Shown here in pieces: positions 8,667-17,119 of a stretch of 33,756 nt of DNA (the first letter of the stretch is position 1; each line of letters opens with the position of its first letter). The stretch covers positions 1 through 33,756 of the forward strand of contig JADGOY010000022.1 of the NCBI GenBank assembly GCA_017882715.1, written 5' to 3'. Both the position numbers and the translations under genes were made by a program. This stretch comes from Nakamurella sp. (GTDB lineage: Bacteria; Actinomycetota; Actinomycetes; Mycobacteriales; Nakamurellaceae). The notes below the pieces were generated by a model. It did not search any database and was not told the origin of the DNA. It saw only the letters and a program-made list of their open reading frames with translations.

Positions 8667-9841
8667 TGACGGTTCCGCCGACCACACCGCCGGACGACGT
8701 TCCGGGTGGGAGCGTCTATGGCCCCGCTGCCGAGGAAGCCACCGAGCTCTTCCAGATCTACGAGCCCCCCGACGGGGCGGAGCTGGCGGCGGCACGTGGG
8801 AAGTCCATCAGCTCGGTGGGCAGCGTTGAGGTACTCAAGGTCGAGGACCTCACAGTCGGGTTCCCGACCGAGGACGGCCTGGTCCGCGCGGTGCGCGGGG
8901 TTTCATATTCGCTGCACGAGCGTGAGGTGCTGGGCATCGTCGGCGAGTCCGGCTCGGGCAAGTCGGTGTCGTCGATGGCCGTGATGGGCCTGCTCCCCAA
9001 GGGCGCCCGAATCACCGGCGACATCTCATTCCGCGGCACGAACATCTTGTCGATGTCCAAGCAGGAGCAACGCTCGCTCCGAGGCCGGAAGATCGCAATG
9101 ATCTTCCAGGACCCGATGACCGCCATGAATCCGGTTTACACAGTTGGTTTTCAGCTGGCCGAGGCCGTGCTCTCGCATGAAGTGATGTCCAAGAAGGCCG
9201 CGATGGCCAGGGCGGAGGAAATGCTGAACCTGGTCGGCATCCCGCAACCAAAGGAGCGGCTGAACTCCTACCCGCACGAATTCTCCGGGGGCATGCGGCA
9301 GCGCGCGATGATCGCCATGGCCGTCATCAACAATCCGGACGTCATCATCGCCGACGAGCCGACGACAGCCCTCGACGTTACCGTGCAGGCACAGATTCTC
9401 GAGAAGCTCATCGAAGTGAAGGACGCCTTCAACGCGGCGATTGTGTTGATCACCCACGACCTCGGTGTGGTGGCCGGGATGGCGCACCGCACCCTGGTGA
9501 TGTACGCGGGCAGGCCGGTCGAGCTGGGTAAGACCGAAGACGTCTTCTATTCACCGCGAATGCCCTATACCGCTGGGCTTCTCGGCTCGATCCCATCGGC
9601 AGGGGAAACCGGGAGGCTGCGCCCGATCACAGGTGCGCCGCCGTCGCTGATCAACCTGCCGGACGGCTGCCCGTTCTCGCCGCGCTGCCCGCTGGCCACC
9701 GACATCTGCCGGACGGTGGAGCCGGAGCTCGCGCCCACCGATGCGCCCGACCATCTGGGCGCCTGTCACCACTGGGATCGGCTGGCCGCTGCGCCGGATC
9801 CGACCGCGTTCTTCCGGACCGAGAGCGAGGCGCGTCGGTGA
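8666..9841 (+). CDS. Peptide-type ABC transporter ATP-binding protein (DppD-like)
   Basis: Cytoplasmic ATPase subunit, 391 residues. Walker A is GESGSGKS (93-100), the signature is FSGGMRQR, and Walker B is VIIADEPTTALD. A C-terminal oligopeptide-transporter domain carries a cysteine-rich CPFSPRCP segment, typical of DppD/OppD. An extra N-terminal region of about 55 residues, mostly acidic and proline-containing, precedes the ABC domain (which starts around VEVLKVEDLTVGF); I do not know its function. The stop codon overlaps the next gene's GTG (GTGA). Confidence 0.95.
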   Translation: MTVPPTTPPDDVPGGSVYGPAAEEATELFQIYEPPDGAELAAARGKSISSVGSVEVLKVEDLTVGFPTEDGLVRAVRGVSYSLHEREVLGIVGESGSGKSVSSMAVMGLLPKGARITGDISFRGTNILSMSKQEQRSLRGRKIAMIFQDPMTAMNPVYTVGFQLAEAVLSHEVMSKKAAMARAEEMLNLVGIPQPKERLNSYPHEFSGGMRQRAMIAMAVINNPDVIIADEPTTALDVTVQAQILEKLIEVKDAFNAAIVLITHDLGVVAGMAHRTLVMYAGRPVELGKTEDVFYSPRMPYTAGLLGSIPSAGETGRLRPITGAPPSLINLPDGCPFSPRCPLATDICRTVEPELAPTDAPDHLGACHHWDRLAAAPDPTAFFRTESEARR

Positions 9842-11001
9842 GCGCCCAAGCCGTACCGACCCCCTCGAGCTACGAGCATCTGCTCGACGTCCATGACCTG
9901 GTGATGGAGTTCCCCGTCAAAGGCGGCGGGATTTTCCGGAAAGTCATCGGGAAGGTACAGGCCGTCTCCGGGGTCACGATGTACCTGGACGCCGGCGAGA
10001 CCCTGGGCGTCGTCGGCGAATCCGGCTGTGGTAAGTCCACCACCGGCCGCGCGATCCTTCAGCTGCACAAGCCGACCAGCGGCTCGGTGACGCTCCGTGG
10101 CAAGGAGCTGACCACCATGTCGAACGAGGATCTGCGTGGGGTGCGGCGCAACCTGCAGATCGTTTTCCAGGACCCCTATGCCTCGTTGAATCCGAAGATG
10201 CCGGTCAACGACATCATCGGTGAGGCACTCAAGATCCACGGGCTTTGGGAGAAGGACGGTCTCGACCGGGTCGGGGACCTGCTGAAACTCGTGGGTCTGT
10301 CACCCGAGCACGGCAACCGGTATCCGCACGAGTTCTCCGGCGGACAGCGGCAGCGGATCGGCATCGCCCGGGCCCTCGCCCTGGAACCCGAGGTGTTGAT
10401 CCTCGACGAACCGGTCTCAGCGCTCGACGTGTCGGTGCAGGCCGGCGTGGTCAACTTGCTGGAGGACCTGCAGGACACCCTCGGGTTGGCATACTTCTTC
10501 ATCGCGCACGACCTGTCGGTCATCCGGCACATCTCTGACCGGATCGCGGTGATGTACCTGGGCAAGGTGGTCGAGACCGGCACCCGGGACGCCGTGTACA
10601 ACGAGCCCAAGCACCCATACACCGTGGCTCTGTTGTCTGCCGCGCCCGAAGCCGATCCCAACTCGGAGCGGTCGCGTCAGCGGATCATGCTGACCGGCGA
10701 TGTGCCGAGCCCGCTGAACCCGCCGTCGGGCTGCCGGTTCCGGACCCGCTGCTGGAAGGCGCAGGACATCTGTGCCGCCGAGGAGCCACCGCCGATCGAC
10801 CACGGCGGCGGGCACCTGGTGGCGTGTCACTTCCCGGTCACCGATATCTCCAAGGAGACCGCCAGCGCGGCGCTGCACGCGGCCAGGGGCTTTTCATCGG
10901 GAGACCCCCGTGAGGGTCGGCAGGAGGCGTTGCGAAGGGTCGAATCGGTAGAGAGCGCATTGGATATCGCCAAGGGACCAGTCGGGGGCGGCGGCGGGTG
11001 A
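9838..11001 (+). CDS. Peptide-type ABC transporter ATP-binding protein (DppF-like)
   Basis: Second ATPase subunit of the importer, 387 residues. Walker A is GESGCGKSTTG (60-70), the signature is FSGGQRQRIGIARAL, Walker B is VLILDEPVSALDVS, and the H-loop is IAHDLS. The C-terminal cysteine motif CRFRTRCWKAQDIC is typical of the DppF/OppF group. The GTG start overlaps the upstream stop by GTGA. A tail of about 45 residues rich in Ala, Arg, Glu and finally Gly extends beyond the domain. This is the last gene of the operon; mshB follows after 32 nt with its own candidate promoter. Confidence 0.95.
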   Translation: MSAQAVPTPSSYEHLLDVHDLVMEFPVKGGGIFRKVIGKVQAVSGVTMYLDAGETLGVVGESGCGKSTTGRAILQLHKPTSGSVTLRGKELTTMSNEDLRGVRRNLQIVFQDPYASLNPKMPVNDIIGEALKIHGLWEKDGLDRVGDLLKLVGLSPEHGNRYPHEFSGGQRQRIGIARALALEPEVLILDEPVSALDVSVQAGVVNLLEDLQDTLGLAYFFIAHDLSVIRHISDRIAVMYLGKVVETGTRDAVYNEPKHPYTVALLSAAPEADPNSERSRQRIMLTGDVPSPLNPPSGCRFRTRCWKAQDICAAEEPPPIDHGGGHLVACHFPVTDISKETASAALHAARGFSSGDPREGRQEALRRVESVESALDIAKGPVGGGGG

Positions 11002-11020
11002 TTGCCTGGACCCGGTGACC

Positions 11021-11026
11021 TACGCT
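11021..11026 (+). promoter_or_regulatory. Candidate leaderless -10 element for mshB (TACGCT)
   Basis: TACGCT, 7 nt, then GTG at 11034. There is no Shine-Dalgarno before that GTG, so a leaderless transcript separate from the ABC operon is the simplest reading. Confidence 0.5.
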
Positions 11027-11033
11027 CGTCGCT

Positions 11034-11900
11034 GTGTCCCGCAGCCTGCTCGCCGTGCATGCGCACCCGGACGACGAGTCGCTCACCATGGCCGGCACGC
11101 TGGCCGGCGCGGTCGCCTCGGGGGTTGATGTCACCCTGGTCACGGCGACTTTGGGCGAGCAGGGCGAGGTCATCGGTGACGAACTCGCCGGACTTGTGGC
11201 AGACCGGGCCGACCAGCTGGGCGGGTACCGGTACACCGAACTGCGGACGGCGTGCGCGGCGCTGGGCGTCACCGATCGCCGGATGCTCGGCGGGCTCGGC
11301 GCGTTTCGCGATTCGGGGATGGCCGGGACACCGTCGGCCGCTCATCCCCGCGCGTTTGTCCGGGCCCGGCTGGGCGGCCCGGACCATGGGCGAGCGGTCG
11401 CCGCGCTGGTCGAGGTGATCGAGGAGATCAGGCCGCTCGTGCTGCTCACCTATGACGCCGACGGTGGCTACGGGCATCCCGACCACATTGCCGTGCACCA
11501 GGTTGCCCTGGCGGCGGTGTCGGCAGCGGTGTGGCGGGTGCCCCGGGTGCTCGCGGTCGTGCGTCCTGCCCTGGTGATCAACGCGGCAGTGGATGCGTTG
11601 GCCATTCCCGCTCCCTACCGCCGGGTTCCGGCCAGCGAGCTGGGTTCGCTGATCGACGACGCAGCGGTTGCGGTGGCCGTGCCGGTGACGTCCTGGGATC
11701 GGCAACGACGCGAGGCGCTGGCCGCGCACGCCACTCAGGTGGCACTGTTCACCGGTGGGTTCGCGCTGTCCAACGGGCTCGGTCAACCGCTGGTCGACAC
11801 GGAGTACTACCGGCCGCTCGCGGGAGACCCGGTGCCCGCCGGGCCAGCCGGCGGGCCGGCGTCCGACCTGTTCACGGGACTGTCGGCGGAACTGTCATGA
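11034..11900 (+). CDS. mshB: GlcNAc-Ins deacetylase, mycothiol biosynthesis
   Basis: Zinc deacetylase that removes acetate from N-acetylglucosaminyl-myo-inositol in mycothiol biosynthesis (cytoplasm). The 288-residue product belongs to the LmbE/PIG-L family: AHPDDES at 10-16 gives the zinc ligands His11 and Asp14 with a neighbouring catalytic Asp, and GHPDH at 147-151 gives the third ligand. Length and synteny (lpqW and typA upstream, ferredoxin and dapC downstream) favour MshB over the amidase paralogue Mca. Start GTG 11034 gives the conserved MSRSLLAVHAHPDD start. The stop overlaps the next ATG by 4 nt. Confidence 0.9.
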   Translation: MSRSLLAVHAHPDDESLTMAGTLAGAVASGVDVTLVTATLGEQGEVIGDELAGLVADRADQLGGYRYTELRTACAALGVTDRRMLGGLGAFRDSGMAGTPSAAHPRAFVRARLGGPDHGRAVAALVEVIEEIRPLVLLTYDADGGYGHPDHIAVHQVALAAVSAAVWRVPRVLAVVRPALVINAAVDALAIPAPYRRVPASELGSLIDDAAVAVAVPVTSWDRQRREALAAHATQVALFTGGFALSNGLGQPLVDTEYYRPLAGDPVPAGPAGGPASDLFTGLSAELS

Positions 11901-12415
11901 CGGACGCCCCCGACCTGCCGCGAACCGTCACCGACACCTCGTCCGCCGCCTCGTCCGCCGCCGCGCCCGCAAACGCGGCCACCGAGCTGGGCCGTCCGGT
12001 CGACTGGCTGCTGGTCGTGTGGATCACCGCCCTCGGCGCCTGGGCAGCCCTGCTGGGAGTCATCTACCTGCCGCTGTACCTCGGGACTGTCCCGTTGCCG
12101 ATCAGCGCCGCGATCGGCGTCGCCGCCATGTGGTGGGGGCCGCGGACCTGCTATCGACTGACACACTCGATGGTGGCCGCGTTCTTGCCTGCCGCGGCCT
12201 GGTTCGCCGTGTCGGTGTGGTTGGTCATCACCCGGAACGCGATCATGGTAGGCGTGCCGCTGACCGTCGTGGTGGGTCAGTGGCGGGTGATGCTGCTGCT
12301 GGGGCTGGGATCGCTGGCGGCGGCCGCGTCGATCGGTCTCGTGTGGGGCGATCGGCTCAAGAGCAAGCTCGCGACCGACCGGGCGGGGCCGGCCGACCCG
12401 GACTTGCCCGGTTGA
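11897..12415 (+). CDS. Small integral membrane protein downstream of mshB
   Basis: Unrecognised function, 172 residues. ATG 11897 overlaps the mshB stop (ATGA), so longer in-frame extensions into mshB are not needed. The first 35 residues are Ala/Ser/Thr-rich and hydrophilic. About four hydrophobic segments follow (starting at WLLVVWITALGAW, ISAAIGVAAMWW, MVAAFLPAAAWFAV and VMLLLGLGSLAAAASIG) with a charged C-terminus. A conserved membrane protein sits at the same place between mshB and fdxC in mycobacteria as I recall it, so orthology is likely. Confidence 0.8.
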   Translation: MTDAPDLPRTVTDTSSAASSAAAPANAATELGRPVDWLLVVWITALGAWAALLGVIYLPLYLGTVPLPISAAIGVAAMWWGPRTCYRLTHSMVAAFLPAAAWFAVSVWLVITRNAIMVGVPLTVVVGQWRVMLLLGLGSLAAAASIGLVWGDRLKSKLATDRAGPADPDLPG

Positions 12416-12483
12416 CCCGCGAGTGGCGAGAACCACCGCGCCGCAGCACCGGCCCGGTGCGGCGGATACCGCCGCGCGGGTAA

Positions 12484-12501
12484 TACTTGTCCCTACTTGT
12501 C
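12484..12501 (+). repeat. Direct repeat TACTTGTC x2 upstream of the ferredoxin gene
   Basis: TACTTGTC occurs at 12484-12491 and 12494-12501, a 10-bp period (one helical turn), about 45-60 nt upstream of the ferredoxin start. It could be an operator or part of the promoter; TACTTGT also resembles -10 sequences. Confidence 0.35.
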
Positions 12502-12543
12502 GGTCGCGATGCTGGCGTGCCGACCCAAGCGTGGAGAACCGAC

Positions 12544-12870
12544 GTGACGTATGTGATCGCCCTTCCGTGTGTGGACGTCCTCGACCGGGCCTGCGTCGAG
12601 GAGTGTCCCGTCGACTGCATCTACGAGGGTGCGCGGATGCTGTACATCCACCCCGACGAGTGCGTGGACTGCGGCGCCTGCGAGCCGGTCTGTCCGGTGG
12701 AAGCGATCTTTTACGAGGACGACGTGCCGGCCGAATGGGCCGACTACACCAGGGCGAACGTCGATTTCTTCGACGACCTCGGCTCACCGGGTGGCGCGTC
12801 GAAGGTCGGCAAGATCGACAAGGACGACCCGCTGGTCGCCGTGCTGCCGCCGATGGGGGAGGACCACTGA
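12544..12870 (+). CDS. fdxA: 7Fe ferredoxin ([3Fe-4S][4Fe-4S])
   Basis: Small electron carrier, 108 residues. The cysteine pattern is that of seven-iron ferredoxins: Cys9, Cys17 and Cys50 fit the 3Fe-4S ligands, while Cys21, Cys40, Cys43 and Cys46 fit the 4Fe-4S ligands, with an extra Cys25. The C-terminal region ends in LPPMGE, as in other actinobacterial FdxA/FdxC proteins. GTG 12544 is chosen because GGAGAA lies 7 nt upstream and translation begins with the conserved MTYVIA. It lies directly before dapC. The redox partner is not evident; cytochromes P450 or oxidoreductases elsewhere are possible. Confidence 0.95.
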   Translation: MTYVIALPCVDVLDRACVEECPVDCIYEGARMLYIHPDECVDCGACEPVCPVEAIFYEDDVPAEWADYTRANVDFFDDLGSPGGASKVGKIDKDDPLVAVLPPMGEDH

Positions 12871-14081
12871 CCCGGGCCGCCGACGATCGGTCGATCGGAA
12901 CCGCCGCATCGGCCGTCGGCCGACCGTCCGGCCACCCCGGCGGCCAGGCGACGTCCGGGTCCGGCGGTCGATCGAGAAGCCCCATCAGCCGGCTACCGGA
13001 GTTCCCGTGGGACAGCCTGCTGCCGGCTCGGGAGGTCGCCGCACAGCATCCCGAGGGTCTGGTCGACCTGTCGATCGGCACGCCGGTGGATCGCGTGCCG
13101 GTGCCGGTTCGCACGGCGCTGGGCGATGCGTCGGAGGCTCCCGGTTACCCGACGGTGCACGGCACCACAGCGCTGCGCAGGGCGTACAGCGCGTGGCTGC
13201 AACGGGCGCACGGGGTTCCCTATGTCGACCCGGAAGACGTGCTCCCGACGATCGGCTCGAAGGAGCTGGTCTCCTCGCTGCCGACTCAACTCGGGATCAC
13301 CCGGGGCGACCTGGTCGTCATCCCGGAGTTGGCCTACCCGACGTACGAGATCGGCGCCCTGATGGCGGGCGCGACGGTGCTCCGGGCCGACTCGCTGACC
13401 GCGATCGGTCCAGATCGGGTCGCGCTGCTCTGGCTCAATTCGCCGTCCAACCCCACGGGTCGGGTGCTGCCCCCCGAACACCTGGCCAAGGTCGTCGGCT
13501 GGGCCCGGAACCGCGGCACCATCGTCGCCTCCGACGAGTGCTACATCGACCTCGGGTGGGACTCCACCCCGGTGTCGGTGCTGCACCCGGACGTCTGCGG
13601 CGGCAATCACATGGGGCTGCTGGCGGTGCATTCGCTCTCCAAACGGTCGAACATGGCTGGCTACCGCGCCGGGTTCGTCACCGGTGATCCGGCATTGGTG
13701 GCCGGACTGATCGGGCTGCGCAGGCACCTGGGCGCCATGGTGCCCACGCCGATCCAGGCGGCGGCAGCGGCCGCGCTGGCGGACGACGGCCACGTGCTGG
13801 CGCAACGTAGCCGTTACGGCAAACGCCGCGAGGTGTTGATGGAGGCGCTGGACGGGGCGCGGGTGCAGGTGCAGTCCGAAGCCGGACTGTATCTGTGGTG
13901 CACCCGTGGCGAGCCGGCGATGACATCGGTCGACTGGTTCGCCGAGCAGGGAATCCTGGTGGCCCCCGGCACGGTGTACGGGCCGGGCGGAGCACAGTTC
14001 TTCCGGGTCGCGTTGACGGCCAGCGACGAGCGCGTCGCGTCAGCCGCCAAGCGGTTGCAGGGTGCCGGGCGCCGCAGGTAG
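12867..14081 (+). CDS. dapC: Succinyldiaminopimelate transaminase
   Basis: PLP aminotransferase of fold type I that aminates N-succinyl-2-amino-6-oxopimelate in the succinylase lysine/DAP pathway. Visible motifs are [12 protein letters not shown] near the start of the conserved region, [10 protein letters not shown], and the Schiff-base lysine in [15 protein letters not shown]. The start is unusual. No ATG, GTG or TTG lies between the ferredoxin stop and the conserved N-terminus. A CTG at 12867 overlaps that stop (CTGA) and is preceded at 4 nt by GGAGG (within a G-rich run at 12855-12863), so CTG is proposed, giving 404 residues. The nearest canonical in-frame start, ATG 12735, would put 45 extra residues inside fdxA. 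About 45 low-complexity residues precede the enzyme domain. Confidence 0.85.
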   Translation: MTRAADDRSIGTAASAVGRPSGHPGGQATSGSGGRSRSPISRLPEFPWDSLLPAREVAAQHPEGLVDLSIGTPVDRVPVPVRTALGDASEAPGYPTVHGTTALRRAYSAWLQRAHGVPYVDPEDVLPTIGSKELVSSLPTQLGITRGDLVVIPELAYPTYEIGALMAGATVLRADSLTAIGPDRVALLWLNSPSNPTGRVLPPEHLAKVVGWARNRGTIVASDECYIDLGWDSTPVSVLHPDVCGGNHMGLLAVHSLSKRSNMAGYRAGFVTGDPALVAGLIGLRRHLGAMVPTPIQAAAAAALADDGHVLAQRSRYGKRREVLMEALDGARVQVQSEAGLYLWCTRGEPAMTSVDWFAEQGILVAPGTVYGPGGAQFFRVALTASDERVASAAKRLQGAGRRR

Positions 14082-14096
14082 TACGCCGCAGTCCAA

Positions 14097-15272
14097 TCAG
14101 CTCGCGAATGCTCTGGCGCCCGCTGCTGCGGCCTTCTTCCAGGCGGCTGGATAGGCCGCCCGCGCGACCTCCCGCCGCTCGTGGCAACCCTGGATCACCC
14201 GCCCGGCGGCAATTCCGGCGTGTGCGTCACGAGACTCGTCGACCAGCTCACGGAGTCGGTCCTCCAGAACACAGGCGTCCTGGTGATTGCCGAGCACTTC
14301 CTGGAGTTCGGCGAGCGCGTCGAGAAACGCTGCCACGGAACCCTTCTCGTGCAGCAACTCGGCGGCGTAGCGGGCGCGCTTGCCGTAGATCCGCAACTCG
14401 TGCAGATCGTCGCCGGGCGGGTCGTTGCCGTACCGCCGGTGCAACTTCCGGTGCGCCTTTTCCAGGGTGAGCCACTCACCGGCGGCCAGTTCGTGCAGGT
14501 CGGCCCACGGATCGGCGACCGGCGGTTGCTGGGCCGCATCCTGCAGTTCGGTCAGCAGCGCGGCGTACGACGGGTCGTCGAGTTCGGTGATCAACTGGTC
14601 CCGGCCGGCGATCCGCTCCCGGTCCAGGCGGGTGATCAGGTGCTCGAGGGCCCCGGTGTCGGGATCGCCCAGCTTCGCGGCTTCCCGATGCAACTGCTGG
14701 ATCATCACGTCGTGATCCCGGATGACGCCGAGCGTCCCCGCCAGCTCCTTGACGTCCTCCCGCAGCCGGTCGGTCGCCGTGCGATCCAGCGCCGGACGCG
14801 CCGCTTTCAGGTAGGCGCGCAGTCGGCGGGTGGCGACGCGCATCTTGTGCACGTCCTCGATGTCGCCACCCCGGCGGCTGCCGTCCTCGTGTGCTCGGAT
14901 GTCGGCGATGGCCTTTCCCAGGACGGGCCCGATGGTGTCCGCGATGTCGGTCGGGATCAACCCGGGCCGTCGCGGCGCGGGGCGGGGCGGGGCGAGGGCC
15001 GGCTGGTCGGTGGCTTCCTCTTCGGTGACCGTTTCCAGGTCGGGGGTCTGCTGCGGATCAGCGACCTCGGCCGCGGGTTGCTCACGGAAGTGCGTCGGTG
15101 GTGCGGCCGTGGCGTCTGCAATCGGCTCGGATCGTGCGCGACGCTTCGTCGGGCGAGCCCGATGTCCGTTCGGCTCGACCGGCGCGGCCCGCAAGCTCGC
15201 CTCGCTGTACAGGTCCTCATGCACGACGGGCGCCGGCCGCGGGCTGGCGCGGCGTCGGGTTCGCGGGGGCAC
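14097..15272 (-). CDS. CHAD-domain protein
   Basis: Protein of the CHAD family (conserved histidine alpha-helical domain), which binds inorganic polyphosphate through basic grooves. The C-terminal half has both diagnostic segments, VHKMRVATRRLRAYL and LHELRIYGKRARYAAELLHE. The N-terminal region of about 110 residues is Pro/Arg/Ala-rich and then acidic, probably disordered. No CYTH (triphosphate tunnel) domain is present, unlike many CHAD proteins. The reading frame stays open back to 15713, but that would run antisense through vapB. GTG 15272 (391 residues) is preferred, with GTG 15224 as alternative; neither has a good Shine-Dalgarno. Convergent with dapC (15-nt gap), divergent from vapB. 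Confidence 0.82.
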   Translation of the reverse strand: MPPRTRRRASPRPAPVVHEDLYSEASLRAAPVEPNGHRARPTKRRARSEPIADATAAPPTHFREQPAAEVADPQQTPDLETVTEEEATDQPALAPPRPAPRRPGLIPTDIADTIGPVLGKAIADIRAHEDGSRRGGDIEDVHKMRVATRRLRAYLKAARPALDRTATDRLREDVKELAGTLGVIRDHDVMIQQLHREAAKLGDPDTGALEHLITRLDRERIAGRDQLITELDDPSYAALLTELQDAAQQPPVADPWADLHELAAGEWLTLEKAHRKLHRRYGNDPPGDDLHELRIYGKRARYAAELLHEKGSVAAFLDALAELQEVLGNHQDACVLEDRLRELVDESRDAHAGIAAGRVIQGCHERREVARAAYPAAWKKAAAAGARAFAS

Positions 15273-15329
15273 CAGACGAGTATTCCGTACCGACAGGCCG
15301 GAACGGACCGACCCGCCGTCGGCCGAATC

Positions 15330-15359
15330 CTGACGCAGGACCGACTCGATGTGTATAGT
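15330..15359 (+). promoter_or_regulatory. vapBC promoter, leaderless, with direct-repeat operator candidate
   Basis: A -35-like CTGACG (15330-15335), 18-nt spacer and -10 TATAGT (15354-15359) are followed by 6 nt and ATG 15366. GTGTAT occurs at 15351-15356 and 15362-15367, 11 bp apart (one helical turn), straddling the -10 and the start. That could be a binding site for the VapBC complex, which commonly autoregulates. Confidence 0.6.
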
Positions 15360-15365
15360 TGGTGT

Positions 15366-15599
15366 ATGACACGCACCAACATCGACATCGATGACGAACT
15401 CGTCGCCGCGGTGATGGAGCAGAACGGTCTGAAGACCAAGCGGGAGGCCGTGGACTTCGCCCTGCGCAAGGCCGTGCGGCGGGTGGCGACCGTTCAGGAC
15501 CTCAGGGCGCTCCGTGGCATCGGGTTCGACCTGGACCTCGACGAGATCAGGAACGAGGACTACACGTGGGTGGACCAGCTCGACGGGATCAAGGACTGA
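15366..15599 (+). CDS. vapB: Type II antitoxin, VapB family
   Basis: 77-residue antitoxin with an N-terminal ribbon-helix-helix DNA-binding module: TNIDIDDELVAAVMEQ then KTKREAVDFALRKAV. A C-terminal tail with acidic and aromatic residues (LDLDEIRNEDYTW) would wrap the toxin. This form is common in actinobacterial VapB2-type antitoxins. ATG 15366 is chosen as the start of the RHH fold; the transcript is probably leaderless. The partner toxin gene overlaps by 34 nt. The pair is inserted between the CHAD gene and dapD within the DAP-gene neighbourhood. Confidence 0.9.
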   Translation: MTRTNIDIDDELVAAVMEQNGLKTKREAVDFALRKAVRRVATVQDLRALRGIGFDLDLDEIRNEDYTWVDQLDGIKD

Positions 15600-16015
15600 G
15601 CCTGGTCGACACGTCGGTTTGGGTGTACTACCTCCGAGACATACCCGACCCGGCGACGGAGATCCTGGATGCGATGCTCGGCAGCGACCCAGCTGCCGTG
15701 ACGACCTGTGCACCGGTGGTGATGGAACTGCGCTTGACCGGCGACGACCTTGCGCGCCGCAAGATCGAACGGACGCTGTCGGGTTTGCCCCAACTCGATC
15801 TGCATCCGGACGCGGACTTCGAACTCGCCGCCGACATCTACCGCGCGGTACGACGTAGTGGCCACACCGTCCGGTCCGTGGTCGACTGCCTGATCGCGGC
15901 AGTCGCGCACCGCACCGGCGCGGAGCTGGTGCACCGGGACGTGGACATGGAACGCATCGCCGCCGTGCTGCCCGGATTGCGGTCGCGGTCGTTGCGCCAG
16001 GCGGCCAGTGGCTGA
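15566..16015 (+). CDS. vapC: Type II toxin, VapC family PIN-domain ribonuclease
   Basis: PIN-domain endoribonuclease toxin, 149 residues. Acidic metal-binding residues are all present: Asp15 in LVDTSVW, Glu54 in VVMELR, Asp107 in SVVDCLIAA and Asp125 in HRDVDM, so the toxin should be active. The GTG start is supported by GAGGA at 15555-15559 with 6-nt spacing, and gives a 10-residue extension before the usual LVDTS start; a CTG at 15596 overlapping the vapB stop would give the canonical MSLVDTS length. It ends 4 nt before the convergent dapD. Confidence 0.92.
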   Translation: MGGPARRDQGLSLVDTSVWVYYLRDIPDPATEILDAMLGSDPAAVTTCAPVVMELRLTGDDLARRKIERTLSGLPQLDLHPDADFELAADIYRAVRRSGHTVRSVVDCLIAAVAHRTGAELVHRDVDMERIAAVLPGLRSRSLRQAASG

Positions 16016-16019
16016 CGGA

Positions 16020-16979
16020 TTACCGGGCGTGCAGAACCTCGTTCAGTCCGCCCCACGATCCCGAGCGCGGGACCGCCTCGACACCACCGGTGAGCGAATT
16101 GCGTCGGTACAGCAGCCCGGCGGCACCGGACAGCTCCCGCGCCTTGACCACCTGCGTCTCGCCGTCGGCCTTGAGCGTCAGCTTGGTGCCCGCCGTCAGG
16201 TACAGACCGGCCTCGACCACGCAGTCGTCACCGAGCGAGATACCGACCCCCGAGTTCGCGCCCAGCAGGCACCCGCGGCCGATGCTGACCTGCTCCTTGC
16301 CACCGCCGGACAGCGTGCCCATGATCGACGCGCCGCCGCCGATGTCGCTGCCGTCACCGACGATGACGCCCTGCGAGACCCGGCCCTCGACCATCGAGGT
16401 GCCCAGCGTCCCGGCGTTGTAATTGCAGAAACCCTCGTGCATGACAGTGGTTCCCTCGGCCAGGTGTGCGCCCAGCCGGACCCGGTCGGCGTGCGCTATC
16501 CGGACACCGACGGGCACCACGTAGTCGGTCATCCGTGGGAACTTGTCGACGCCGAACACCGACAACCGGATCCCGGCCACGACCGCAGCGAGGCGGACCT
16601 GTTCCACGTCCTCCGGTGGAACGGGCCCCAGCGAGGTCCAGGCGTTGTTCGGCAGCAGGCCGAAGATGCCATCGAGATTGATCGACCGCGGCCGGACCAG
16701 CCGCGCGGACAGCAGATGCAGCCGGAGATAGACATCGGCGGTGTCGGTCGGAGCGTCGGCGAGGGAGGCGATCCTGGTCTGGGCCACCTGAAGACGCACC
16801 TGGCGGACGTCGTCGGTGCGTTCGGCCGGCCGTAATTCGGGTTGTTCCGCCGGGCCGCCGCCGGACTGCAGGGCAGGCGCCGGATACCAGACGTCCAGCA
16901 CGGTTCCGGACGGCGTGACGGTGGCCAATCCGGCCCCGTAGGCGCCGTCGGTGATGATGTCCGCGGTGTGCTCGGTCAT
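16020..16979 (-). CDS. dapD: Tetrahydrodipicolinate N-succinyltransferase
   Basis: Transfers succinyl from succinyl-CoA to tetrahydrodipicolinate, the committed step of the succinylase DAP/lysine route. 319 residues, the actinobacterial (mycobacterial) DapD type with an N-terminal domain and a left-handed beta-helix. The beta-helix shows hexapeptide-like repeats ([52 protein letters not shown]). ATG 16979 gives the family start MTEHTADI; longer in-frame extension upstream has no support. It is transcribed opposite to dapC and dapE and has its own candidate leaderless promoter. Confidence 0.95.
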   Translation of the reverse strand: MTEHTADIITDGAYGAGLATVTPSGTVLDVWYPAPALQSGGGPAEQPELRPAERTDDVRQVRLQVAQTRIASLADAPTDTADVYLRLHLLSARLVRPRSINLDGIFGLLPNNAWTSLGPVPPEDVEQVRLAAVVAGIRLSVFGVDKFPRMTDYVVPVGVRIAHADRVRLGAHLAEGTTVMHEGFCNYNAGTLGTSMVEGRVSQGVIVGDGSDIGGGASIMGTLSGGGKEQVSIGRGCLLGANSGVGISLGDDCVVEAGLYLTAGTKLTLKADGETQVVKARELSGAAGLLYRRNSLTGGVEAVPRSGSWGGLNEVLHAR

Positions 16980-16986
16980 GGCGCGG

Positions 16987-16992
16987 AGCCTA
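16987..16992 (-). promoter_or_regulatory. Candidate leaderless -10 element for dapD (TAGGCT)
   Basis: On the minus strand TAGGCT is followed by 7 nt and then ATG at 16979. No Shine-Dalgarno precedes the ATG. Confidence 0.5.
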
Positions 16993-17119
16993 GTGCGAGC
17001 GCGGGACCGATCCGACTCGGGAGCTGTCGGCTGGTCGCCGGATCCCGCGGCGGCACGGGGCCAACCAGGTCGTGCTGGCGTACGGGTGACGCCGAAGGAA
17101 ACAAGCGCCGCAGACAATC

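Noticed and set aside
12423-12866. dapC starting at GTG 12423 or ATG 12735.
   Set aside because: These would overlap almost all or a third of the well-supported ferredoxin gene and add non-conserved sequence.
14181-15365. Long plus-strand frame running into vapB and minus-strand frame of the CHAD gene reaching 15713.
   Set aside because: The plus-strand part is antisense to a clear CHAD protein; vapB starts at ATG 15366. The CHAD extension beyond 15272 runs antisense through vapB.
15596-15601. CTG start for vapC overlapping the vapB stop.
   Set aside because: GTG 15566 has a well-placed GAGGA, so the canonical codon is preferred; the CTG remains a possible secondary start.
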